This document shows positions 52,785-60,066 of a stretch of DNA of 64,000 nucleotides, in pieces. How positions within the stretch are numbered: the stretch's first letter is position 1; each line of letters opens with the position of its first letter. Position numbers and translations under genes: made by a program. Source of the DNA: Bacteroidota bacterium (lineage in GTDB: Bacteria > Bacteroidota > Bacteroidia > NS11-12g > UBA955); NCBI GenBank assembly GCA_027621365.1, contig JAQCBH010000004.1, forward strand, positions 1-64,000, read 5' to 3'. Under the pieces are notes generated by a model. The model was not told the origin of the DNA and made no database searches. It was given only the letters and a program-made list of their open reading frames with translations.

Positions 52785-53872
52785 AGCTTCAATGGTTCAG
52801 GGCCGCGATCCAGTGCTGTACAAAGGTATTGCTTGTCCTGACAATGAAATAACAATGAAGGCAACAGATTGTTCACAATGCGGTTTTCGTCGACGGGAGC
52901 AAACAACATGTGCACGTTCGCACCTGCATCAAGTGTGAAGCAGACCTGAGCCCCTGTTTGAGATCGGAAAGCGCGAATGGCCTCCATAATGGCCAATGTT
53001 CCTGGCCTCATGAGCACAAAGGAAGGCTTGGAAACCATCATCATGGCATGCAGTTGCAAAGCCTCACTTTCCACGACTTCTATGAAGGTATCGACATCGC
53101 CTTTCTCAAAGGCTACCAGCAACTGACTCAAATTTTCCTGGGCCTGTTCAAATCGCACTTGAGCATAGGCATTGCTATCTAGCAGCGCATGCCCTTGGGT
53201 ACTGGAAACCGACTTTTCACCGGCATCGACAATCAAGACACAGTCCTTCCATCCTTGCAAGGACGAAGCAACAGCGCCTGTATGTGGAACAGCGTAATCA
53301 TCACTCGAATCAGCCACATCTATGTGCAATCCCCAAATGGCGGGTGCTTCGTACAAACTGCGGCAAGCCGACCCCGAGCCCAAACGAGCCCAGCGACTGG
53401 CCAAGTACATTTGCATGGGCCGCTGGGTATCCCACTGCTGCTGCAAATCGGCCAGACAGAGAGCCAAAGCCCCAAATCCCGCTGCACTGCTGGCTATGCC
53501 CGTTCCATGCGGGAAATTGTTGGTCGAATCTATGCGAAAACTCCCTCCATCAATGGCTTCTCTCAAAGCCGATGAGCAAGAATCATCGTTGTACACGCGC
53601 TGAAAAAAATCCTTGATTTTGGGCTCGAACGATTCCTTGCGTTGCCCATCCAAAAAGAATTCTATGCTGCCTGGCTGTATCCCTTTGCGGTAGCTCAAGC
53701 GTGTTTGAGCTCTCAAATCACCCAAGGCCCAGCTGATACTGGCATTGGCTGGCCATTGAACGGCCCCAGCCTTTTTGCCCCAGTATTTAACCAAGGCAAT
53801 GTTGCTCGGACAAGACCAAGCGGCCTGTGCATCAGGCTCAAAAGCCAAGGTAGGGAAAACAGTATTCGTCAT
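52781..53872 (-). CDS. mvaD: Diphosphomevalonate decarboxylase
   Basis: This 363-residue GHMP-fold enzyme converts mevalonate diphosphate to isopentenyl diphosphate with ATP. The opening AAWSCPSNIALVKYWGKK matches the family's conserved start, NFPHGTGIASSAAGFGALALCLADL is the phosphate-binding loop, and GSGSACRSLYEAPAIW is diagnostic of the decarboxylase. VCFTLDAGANVHMLF lies near the C-terminus. The ATG at 53872 overlaps the upstream kinase's stop; the longer frame to 53896 adds eight residues without support. Confidence 0.95.
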   Translation of the reverse strand: MTNTVFPTLAFEPDAQAAWSCPSNIALVKYWGKKAGAVQWPANASISWALGDLRAQTRLSYRKGIQPGSIEFFLDGQRKESFEPKIKDFFQRVYNDDSCSSALREAIDGGSFRIDSTNNFPHGTGIASSAAGFGALALCLADLQQQWDTQRPMQMYLASRWARLGSGSACRSLYEAPAIWGLHIDVADSSDDYAVPHTGAVASSLQGWKDCVLIVDAGEKSVSSTQGHALLDSNAYAQVRFEQAQENLSQLLVAFEKGDVDTFIEVVESEALQLHAMMMVSKPSFVLMRPGTLAIMEAIRAFRSQTGAQVCFTLDAGANVHMLFAPVDENRIVNNLLPSLLFHCQDKQYLCTALDRGPEPLKL

Positions 53873-54789
53873 TCGTTGATTACAATATCGTTCCAAGCCC
53901 AGCTCTGCCAGGCCTCAAAGTTGATTTTATGAGCTTCGTAAAAGGTTCGGTTCACCAACAAGGTATCACCACCCCATGCTCCCAGCCACTTGCAAAGCCC
54001 CCCCTTGACCGGGCTAAGGTTCAATTGCTGGTAAGGAGTGGGCAAGCCGATTTGGCTCGCCAATAAGGCTTGCCACCATTCCAGGCCCGACTCCAGCATG
54101 GCTTTCTGTCCTGCATTTTTCAAGGCATCGACCATTTTTTGCAGCTGACCCATCATGAAGGGATCTTCGGACATGGCTTCCAGGGCCTGAGCCACCGATT
54201 CCATGCTCTTGCGCGAATCCACCTTTTTCCCAGGGTTCAACAGCATCCATTCCTGGGTCCAATCTGGGTTCAGAGACCAAGTATCCCAATGGGGTTGATC
54301 ATCGCGAATCCAGAACACCAGAGGCTTGCCCAATTCGGCCACGGCCACATCGTATCCAGATCCTCCCAAAAGGGCCTGTTGCAATGGCTGTGCATCCATG
54401 CCGGTCGCTAGTGCCCAAAGGGCCACAAAGGTGCTGCTGCTTCCCCATCCGCTGGAGCGATCAAACTCCAACTGGGTTTCAAAACGGTACGACTTGCCCT
54501 CTTTCCAAAAAGAAGGCGGGGTAAAGGCCAAGGTCTGGCGAATGAACCGCGAATCATCGCTCGATTCAAAATCAGCAGCGACAAAAGGAAGCTTCAACTG
54601 AAGATCCACAAAGCGGGCACCTTCGTTGTCATAGGCTTGGTAAATGAAGGAATCTTCGCTAGGACTGTCGTATTCCCAAACGCGCAAATGCTGCCCTTTT
54701 CGCACCGGCAAAGCCAGGGCTTCAATGCCCAATTTCACGGCGTATTCGCCGATGAGCATCACTTTCCCCGCTGCGTAGTAACTCTTCAT
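53869..54789 (-). CDS. GHMP kinase, probable phosphomevalonate kinase
   Basis: This 306-residue kinase has N-terminal YYAAGKVMLIGEYAVKLGIEA, ATP-loop DRSSGWGSSSTFVALWALAT and the motif LLGGSGYDVAVAELGKPLVFW. GYDVA(x)A is usual in phosphomevalonate kinases, which makes this the better candidate for the second phosphorylation, but Bacteroidota GHMP kinases are often mislabelled. The GHMP C-terminal motif is altered (CKWLGAWGGDTLLVN in place of Gly-rich SGxGG). It overlaps HMG-CoA reductase and mvaD, both as ATGA. Confidence 0.78.
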   Translation of the reverse strand: MKSYYAAGKVMLIGEYAVKLGIEALALPVRKGQHLRVWEYDSPSEDSFIYQAYDNEGARFVDLQLKLPFVAADFESSDDSRFIRQTLAFTPPSFWKEGKSYRFETQLEFDRSSGWGSSSTFVALWALATGMDAQPLQQALLGGSGYDVAVAELGKPLVFWIRDDQPHWDTWSLNPDWTQEWMLLNPGKKVDSRKSMESVAQALEAMSEDPFMMGQLQKMVDALKNAGQKAMLESGLEWWQALLASQIGLPTPYQQLNLSPVKGGLCKWLGAWGGDTLLVNRTFYEAHKINFEAWQSWAWNDIVINE

Positions 54790-56123
54790 GCATCAGGGCC
54801 TATGCCCCTCAATTTAAAAAAGGCTTCAACCGCGCCTGAGAAGCTGACCACCTTGTCTTTGAAATGCTCAACAATCTGTTCTTTTTCTTCTTCGGTCGCC
54901 TCCAACTGATTGAGAATGTTCAATAAGTGCATTTTCATGTGCCCTTTTTGAATGCCCGAAGTAATCAAGCTGCGAACGGCCGAAAAATTCTGGGCCAAGC
55001 CCGCTACAGCTATGATTTGCATCAATTCTTCTGCGTTGGGATTGCCCAATAATTCGTGGGAGAATTTCACCAGCGGATGCAAACTGGTTATACCCCCTAC
55101 CGTACCCAATGACATCGGGATGTCGATCCAAAAACGGAAGGTTCCAGAGGCAATCTCTGCGTGAGTCAAGGAACGGTAAGAGCCCTGCGAGGCCGCATAA
55201 GCATGCGCACAGGCCTCAACGGCTCTAAAATCATTGCCGGTAGCCATCACAACCGCATCAATGCCATTCATGATGCCCTTGTTGTGGGTGACGGCGCGGT
55301 AAGGCTCAACGGTAGCGATTCGCAAGGCGCGGACAAATTTCTCGGCAAACTCCTGGTTGCCGATGCCGCTGCCTTCGTTGATTTGATCAATGGGACAAGT
55401 CACCTCGGCACGAACCTTACACTCGGGAGTAAAGTTGCTCAAAATGCTCATCACTACTTGTATGCCCGGTCGATCGCCGCGGTTTTCTTCTACCGCTAGG
55501 GTCCAAGTCTTGGCCAATTCTTCCAAACAAGAATTGATGAAATTGGCCCCCATAGAATCACGGGTATCAAAGCGCGCTTCGATTTGGTAGTAACCGGGTT
55601 CGCTGTCGGTTTTGTCTTTGAGTTTCAGATCCAGGATTCCACCACCCCGGGCGCGCATGTTGCGGGTCAGAGCCTCGGTTTCAGCCATGAAACGATCTTG
55701 AGTCTGGGCAAACAAGGCTTCCAACCACTGGGGGTCACCACCCTGCCACACAAAGTGAACATGCCCAATTTTGGTCATGGAAATCACGCTGGCCTTGAAG
55801 CCGCCGCGGTCAAACCAAAAATTCGCTGCTTTGGAAGCTGCTGCGACGACCGAACTTTCTTCGATGGCCATGGGAATGGCATAGACCTTCCCGTTGATCT
55901 TGAAGTTCGGCGCCACACCAAAGGGCATGTAGAAGTTGGACAGGGTATTTTCGATGAACTCATCGTGCAACTTTTGCACCTCTCCACTGCTGTGCCAATA
56001 GCCTTCCAACATGGCGCGGGTGGCGTCAGGATGCGTCGAATAGTGCTTCAAAAGCCAGTCCAGCTTCTGTTCCTTGCTCAGCTTTGAAAAGCCTTTAATG
56101 GCTTCTGTCGGTCTTTGGTTCAT
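54786..56123 (-). CDS. mvaA: Hydroxymethylglutaryl-CoA reductase, class II type
   Basis: This 445-residue enzyme interconverts HMG-CoA and mevalonate, the committed step of the pathway. Active-site motifs are PMAIEESSVVAAASKAA (Glu), DTRDSMGANFINSCLE (substrate binding), THNKGIMNGIDAVVMATGND (Lys and Asp) and SGIQKGHMKMH (His). There is no membrane domain, so the protein is soluble and bacterial in type. Length and motif order fit class II. It overlaps the fni stop and the phosphomevalonate kinase start as ATGA. No HMG-CoA synthase gene is in the window. Confidence 0.95.
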   Translation of the reverse strand: MNQRPTEAIKGFSKLSKEQKLDWLLKHYSTHPDATRAMLEGYWHSSGEVQKLHDEFIENTLSNFYMPFGVAPNFKINGKVYAIPMAIEESSVVAAASKAANFWFDRGGFKASVISMTKIGHVHFVWQGGDPQWLEALFAQTQDRFMAETEALTRNMRARGGGILDLKLKDKTDSEPGYYQIEARFDTRDSMGANFINSCLEELAKTWTLAVEENRGDRPGIQVVMSILSNFTPECKVRAEVTCPIDQINEGSGIGNQEFAEKFVRALRIATVEPYRAVTHNKGIMNGIDAVVMATGNDFRAVEACAHAYAASQGSYRSLTHAEIASGTFRFWIDIPMSLGTVGGITSLHPLVKFSHELLGNPNAEELMQIIAVAGLAQNFSAVRSLITSGIQKGHMKMHLLNILNQLEATEEEKEQIVEHFKDKVVSFSGAVEAFFKLRGIGPDA

Positions 56124-57127
56124 GATCGAAGTTCCAAGTATTGATGGGCCATGGCTAGGCCCTTGATTTGCGTTTCACAAAAAGCATCCAGGGCTTCTTG
56201 ACTCTCCAATGCGGGTTTCAAGAAGGCTGAGGCCTGAGCATAAAGAACGCTGCCGGGCAAGCGCTTGATGTGGTAATATCCGTCGAGAAAGTTTTGAATG
56301 CCGCCGCTGACAATGATCTGTTTGGCCTGGGGCTTCCAGCCTTCACGGGTCCAATTCAAGATCCAATTGCCCATTTCTTCGGCAGTGTGGCCCACTTGAG
56401 CAACGGGCTTCAAGCCTTCCATGTTGGAAGCTTGGCTTCTCATGGCCTCGATCAGGGCGAAGTTGGTCCCTCCAAACGAGCCGAAATCAACCGCCTCTAA
56501 GGGCAAATCCATCAAGGCCTTCAAACTTTTTGGACCAAAACCCTGCCCTACTTCTTTGACAATGATGGGCATGCCCAACTCGTCCATCACCCGTTTTAGC
56601 GTGTCAAGGGGTGCCTGGTGCAGGCGATCTCCTTCGGGTTGAACCCACTCTTGCAAAGGGTTGATGTGAACGATCAAGCCATCGGCTTCCAAAGAGTGAA
56701 CCATTTCGGTCACACGAGCCAACTGACCCGACTGGATCAATTCCTCCAACTGGGCGACACCCAGGTTGGCAAACAAGGGCTGGTCGCCAATGTAACGGCG
56801 AACCGCGAAATCAGCTCGGGTACTGGGATCCACCAAAACGGGACGGCAGGAGCCCAAGCCCATTCCCAAACCAAATTTGGCGGCGGCTTTGGCCAAGCGC
56901 TCATTGATGCTCGCTGCGCGAGCCTCTCCTCCGGTCATGCTGCTGATCCACCAGGGAACTTGCATGCTCCGGCCCGCTATGGGTGTAATGCCCCAAGGCT
57001 GATCGCCTGTAGGATGCCCAACCTGAATGGGCTCGTAATAAAAACGAGCATCAGCCTCAGGGGTTTGGGCGGCAAAAGCCAGTTCAATGTGATCGGCCTT
57101 GCGGGAACTCAAAGAAGAATCGTTCAC
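56120..57127 (-). CDS. fni: Type 2 isopentenyl-diphosphate delta-isomerase
   Basis: This FMN- and NADPH-dependent isomerase of about 335 residues converts IPP to DMAPP. It has RKADHIELAF at the N-terminus, the glycine-rich FMN region (WWISSMTGGEARAASINERLAKAAAKFGLGMGLGSCRPVL), VKEVGQGFGPKSLKAL and FGSFGGTNFALIEAMR. No ATG is available in a suitable place: the possible starts are TTG at 57133 and GTG at 57127. An exact TACCTTTG box at 57136-57143 ends too close to the TTG, so GTG at 57127 is chosen. The gene can therefore be transcribed both from upstream and from its own promoter. Confidence 0.93.
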   Translation of the reverse strand: MNDSSLSSRKADHIELAFAAQTPEADARFYYEPIQVGHPTGDQPWGITPIAGRSMQVPWWISSMTGGEARAASINERLAKAAAKFGLGMGLGSCRPVLVDPSTRADFAVRRYIGDQPLFANLGVAQLEELIQSGQLARVTEMVHSLEADGLIVHINPLQEWVQPEGDRLHQAPLDTLKRVMDELGMPIIVKEVGQGFGPKSLKALMDLPLEAVDFGSFGGTNFALIEAMRSQASNMEGLKPVAQVGHTAEEMGNWILNWTREGWKPQAKQIIVSGGIQNFLDGYYHIKRLPGSVLYAQASAFLKPALESQEALDAFCETQIKGLAMAHQYLELRS

Positions 57128-57135
57128 GTGCAAAG

Positions 57136-57143
57136 CAAAGGTA
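57136..57143 (-). promoter_or_regulatory. Internal -7 promoter box TACCTTTG in front of fni
   Basis: An exact TAnnTTTG match lies in the 15-21-base gap between the MazG-like gene and fni. It would let the mevalonate genes be expressed apart from rfbC-kynA-mazG. Confidence 0.55.
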
Positions 57144-57148
57144 ACAAA

Positions 57149-57484
57149 TCAAAGCTTGGGATTGTTTCGGTGGCGATCTTGATCGCGCTGAGTCTTTTTG
57201 TCCATGTTTCGCTCGAAAGCTTCGGTCAAATTCACTCCTGTTTGATTGGCCAAACACACCAAGACCCACAACACATCGGCCATTTCATCGCCGAGGTCTT
57301 TGCCCTCTTCGCCCGCTTTGAAAGATTGGTCGCCGTATTGACGGGCCATGATCCTGGCCAACTCACCCACTTCTTCGGTCAGAACGGCCATGTTGGTCAG
57401 CTCCGAGAAATAGCGAACACCCACCGTACGAATCCACTCGTCGACTCGAGCTTGTACTTCTTCTAGGCTGGGACTCTTGCTCAT
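57149..57484 (-). CDS. MazG-like nucleotide pyrophosphohydrolase
   Basis: This 111-residue all-helical protein has the MazG/iMazG metal signature: LTEEVGELARIMARQYGDQ (EExxE) and GDEMADVLWVLVCLANQTG (ExxD). Such enzymes remove non-canonical nucleoside triphosphates. The start at 57484 overlaps the kynA stop as ATGA. A longer frame to 57817 runs through kynA in another frame and is not used. The C-terminus is rich in Lys, Arg and Asp. Confidence 0.9.
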   Translation of the reverse strand: MSKSPSLEEVQARVDEWIRTVGVRYFSELTNMAVLTEEVGELARIMARQYGDQSFKAGEEGKDLGDEMADVLWVLVCLANQTGVNLTEAFERNMDKKTQRDQDRHRNNPKL

Positions 57485-58446
57485 ACACCTTTGGGTTTGT
57501 ATTGAAGTTGTTCCTCTACCCAACCTTTGCCCCAATTGTCGATTTCTTCGCTGGTCCACAACGACGGGAATGAAACTATTTTCTGGAAACGCGGAGGCAA
57601 GAACTTCTGCCAGTTGGTACCGCCGGTGGCTGAAGCATCGCCCGACTTGCTCTGCAAGTAGCGAACGGCTGAGCGGTAATGCGACAAACGCCAGTTGACG
57701 TTCAAATAGGTATCTAAGCGGCGAAACTGGTGCTTCAACTCTTCGGTCAATGCCCCTTGTTTTTGAAGCTCTTCGCAGTGGTCGTTCAAGGTTTTGCCTT
57801 CCCAACTGCGCATCCACTCTTGGAATCGCTGGCCATAGGCATCTTCGAACTGCTGAAGAGTCAGCGTCTTTTGACCCGTGGCCAAGTCCATGGCACCGTT
57901 GCGCCAGTAAATGCCCTTGTATTGAGCGATTAAATCTTGATTGCGAAGGGCATCTCGTTGTTCGACTGTCACCAAATTGATGGCCTGGGTAGAAGCCATT
58001 TCAATCATTCGAAACTGGGCACTTTGAAAACCCGAGGCGGGTAGCAAGGCCATTCTGAACTGCAAGAACTGCTCCTTTTCCATGCCGTCAATCATTACGT
58101 CAAAGGAATGAATGAGGTTTTGGAAATAGCGAACGATGCGATTGAGTTTATCGGCCCAGCGATCGGGCTGATCATAGCCCATCACCTTCATTTGCTCCAA
58201 TTCGTGAATGGCCAACTTGAAGTACAATTCGGTGATTTGGTGATAGCCGATGAAAATGGTTTCGTCGGGGATATCGGTCTTGGGTTGTTGCAAACTTAAG
58301 AGCGTATCCAAGGCGATGTAACGCCAGTAGGGCTCGTAATTCGACACCAACAATCCCTCCAAATAATCATCGATGTTCTGGCCGCTCAATTTGTATTTCT
58401 CAAACAGCTGTTCCAGCAGTTTTTGCGTTTTTTCAGTCTGTGCCAT
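57481..58446 (-). CDS. kynA: Tryptophan 2,3-dioxygenase
   Basis: This 321-residue haem enzyme opens the indole ring of tryptophan to N-formylkynurenine. It has LLVSNYEPYWRYIALDTLLSLQ, the conserved IFIGYHQITELYFKLAIHELEQ (family motif HQxxELWFK) and QFRMALLPASGFQSAQFRMIE. The C-terminal part has GDASATGGTNWQKFLPP. The length and order fit the tetrameric TDO family. Other kynurenine pathway genes are not nearby. It lies two bases after rfbC and overlaps the MazG-like gene as ATGA. A TACCTTTA element lies 10 bases before its start within rfbC. Confidence 0.93.
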   Translation of the reverse strand: MAQTEKTQKLLEQLFEKYKLSGQNIDDYLEGLLVSNYEPYWRYIALDTLLSLQQPKTDIPDETIFIGYHQITELYFKLAIHELEQMKVMGYDQPDRWADKLNRIVRYFQNLIHSFDVMIDGMEKEQFLQFRMALLPASGFQSAQFRMIEMASTQAINLVTVEQRDALRNQDLIAQYKGIYWRNGAMDLATGQKTLTLQQFEDAYGQRFQEWMRSWEGKTLNDHCEELQKQGALTEELKHQFRRLDTYLNVNWRLSHYRSAVRYLQSKSGDASATGGTNWQKFLPPRFQKIVSFPSLWTSEEIDNWGKGWVEEQLQYKPKGV

Positions 58447-58448
58447 AC

Positions 58449-59000
58449 TTAAGATGTAAAGGTAAAGGGTGATTCAAACTCTGCAAACGCTTTGTGCAAC
58501 TCGTCTTTGGCCGACAAGGTGGGCTGGTCAATTCCCCAATCAATGCCCAAATCTGGATCGTTCCAAGGCAGGCCTTGTTCACTGGTAGGAGCATAGTATT
58601 TGTTGCACTTGTACAAGAACAAGGTCTGATCTTCTAGGGTCAAAAACCCATGAGCAAACCCTTCTGGTATGTACAATTGTCTGTGATTTTGGCCACTCAA
58701 TTCAACCGCCACGTGTTGCCCGTAGGTTGGAGAGCCTTTGCGAATATCAACGGCTACGTCCAACACCGAACCTTGAACCACGCGAACCAATTTGCTCTGG
58801 GTATGCGGGGGTAGCTGAAAATGCAGTCCGCGCAGAATACCGCGGTTGGACAAACTCTGATTATCCTGCACAAATTGATCGGCAACTCCATGATTCTGAA
58901 GGGCGTCAGAACGAAAACTTTCAAAAAAAAGGCCTCGGTGATCTTCGTATACTTTGGGCGTAATTAGCAGTAAACCAGGCAGTAATTCTTCTATGTGCAT
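58449..59000 (-). CDS. rfbC: dTDP-4-dehydrorhamnose 3,5-epimerase
   Basis: This 183-residue cupin epimerase of dTDP-rhamnose synthesis supplies sugar for surface polysaccharide. The visible motifs are LLLITPKVYEDHRGLFFESFR, RGILRGLHFQLPPHTQSKLVRVVQGSVLDVAVDIRKGSPTYG (with the catalytic His in LRGLHFQ) and YIPEGFAHGFLTLED. The start at 59000 gives the usual MHIEELLPG; an upstream TTG/ATG at 59015 would add five residues. rfbA, rfbB and rfbD are absent here, so the other steps are encoded elsewhere. It is first in the 10-gene minus-strand series. Confidence 0.95.
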   Translation of the reverse strand: MHIEELLPGLLLITPKVYEDHRGLFFESFRSDALQNHGVADQFVQDNQSLSNRGILRGLHFQLPPHTQSKLVRVVQGSVLDVAVDIRKGSPTYGQHVAVELSGQNHRQLYIPEGFAHGFLTLEDQTLFLYKCNKYYAPTSEQGLPWNDPDLGIDWGIDQPTLSAKDELHKAFAEFESPFTFTS

Positions 59001-59022
59001 AACGATACAAAGCACAAAACCC

Positions 59023-59030
59023 TACCTTTG
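59023..59030 (+). promoter_or_regulatory. -7 promoter box TACCTTTG of the coiled-coil protein gene
   Basis: An exact consensus match on the plus strand, 46 bases before the ATG at 59077, so this gene would have a normal leader. Confidence 0.5.
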
Positions 59031-59076
59031 GCAAGATATTTGATACTTAACACAAAGGAAAAATCGAAAAACCAGT

Positions 59077-59985
59077 ATGCAAAACAATCAAGAGAAAAAC
59101 AACAGCAAGACCCTGCTTTATTTCATTATCGCCATTCTCTTGCTTTTGAATGTGGGGCTCGCCTACCTATGGCAAACGGGCAACACCAAACAAGAAGCAC
59201 TCACAGTCAGCAACAACGAATTAACCGCTGAATTGACGGGCAAAGAAGAAGCCCTGATGCAAGCTCAATTGCTGATAGACCAGTACCGTGCTGATAGCTT
59301 GATCCTGGCCGAAAACAACAAAACCATTTCAGCCGAGTTGGTTGCCAAGAAAAACGAAATCATGAAATTGGTGGCCCGCATCAAGAGCGACACCAAACTC
59401 AGCCAAAGCACCATCGAAGAGTTAAATACTCAGTTGTTGGATTTGCGCAACCGAATAGCAGAATTGGAAAAAGAAAATTCTGAATTGGTAGCCCGAAATG
59501 AAGAATTGAAAGAAGAAGTTAGTACGCTAAATACAGAAAATGACGCGCTGGCCAAACAAGGACGTGTATTGAAAAGTTTTGCCGAACGGTTGCAAAGCGC
59601 TGACTTAAAAATTGAAACCCTGAAGAAAAAATGGTTAACCGGTAAAGAAACTGGAACCGTTCGCGCCAAAGATGTCGAGGCTTTCCGCATTAGCTTTAGT
59701 ATTGCAGACAACAATTTTGCACAACCCGGAGAGCGAACCATTTATGTAAAAATCACCAGTCCTGAGGGTGTAACTATGTCGAAAGGAAACGAAGGGGGAA
59801 CCTTTGACTATTTGGATAAATCAAGCCGTTACACCTACAAAGTGAGCACGGTATTTGAAAGTGAAGCCAAAGTGGTTCCCGCCACTATTTGGAAACCCGT
59901 TCAAAATTTGACTTCTGGACAATACTCCATCGAATTGTATTGCGAAGGATACCGAATGGGCTCTGCCATTTTGAATTTGCTCTAA
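59077..59985 (+). CDS. Membrane-anchored coiled-coil protein of unknown function
   Basis: This 302-residue protein has one N-terminal transmembrane helix (LLYFIIAILLLLNVGLAYLW, about 13-32) and short polar ends, so it is anchored in the inner membrane with the rest probably in the periplasm. Residues about 40-190 form a long coiled coil rich in Glu, Leu, Asn and Lys. A C-terminal beta-rich domain (about 205-302) begins near EAFRISFSIADNNFAQPGERTIYVKITSPEG and ends YCEGYRMGSAILNLL. I do not recognise a named family. It is a single-gene unit with its own promoter and terminator. Confidence 0.85.
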   Translation: MQNNQEKNNSKTLLYFIIAILLLLNVGLAYLWQTGNTKQEALTVSNNELTAELTGKEEALMQAQLLIDQYRADSLILAENNKTISAELVAKKNEIMKLVARIKSDTKLSQSTIEELNTQLLDLRNRIAELEKENSELVARNEELKEEVSTLNTENDALAKQGRVLKSFAERLQSADLKIETLKKKWLTGKETGTVRAKDVEAFRISFSIADNNFAQPGERTIYVKITSPEGVTMSKGNEGGTFDYLDKSSRYTYKVSTVFESEAKVVPATIWKPVQNLTSGQYSIELYCEGYRMGSAILNLL

Positions 59986-60000
59986 ATCTAATAGACTAAG

Positions 60001-60034
60001 AAAAGCCCGGCTGCTGCGCAACCGGGCTTTTTTT
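60001..60034. terminator. Bidirectional intrinsic terminator
   Basis: The 10-bp stem AAAAGCCCGG (60001-60010) / CCGGGCTTTT (60022-60031) has an 11-base loop and T-runs on both strands. It serves the coiled-coil gene (+) and the convergent TPR gene (-). Confidence 0.92.
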
Positions 60035-60066
60035 ATACTCTCCGGGCCCCAGTAGTCCCCGAAATT

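Noticed and set aside
57485-57817. N-terminal extension of the MazG-like protein
   Set aside because: The extra 111 residues are antisense-free but out of frame with kynA on the same strand, and the ATGA overlap at 57481-57484 gives a normal-length MazG-like protein.
59023-59030. Shared regulation of rfbC by the TACCTTTG box
   Set aside because: The box is on the plus strand and points to the coiled-coil gene; the minus strand has only a weak GTGCTTTG in front of rfbC.
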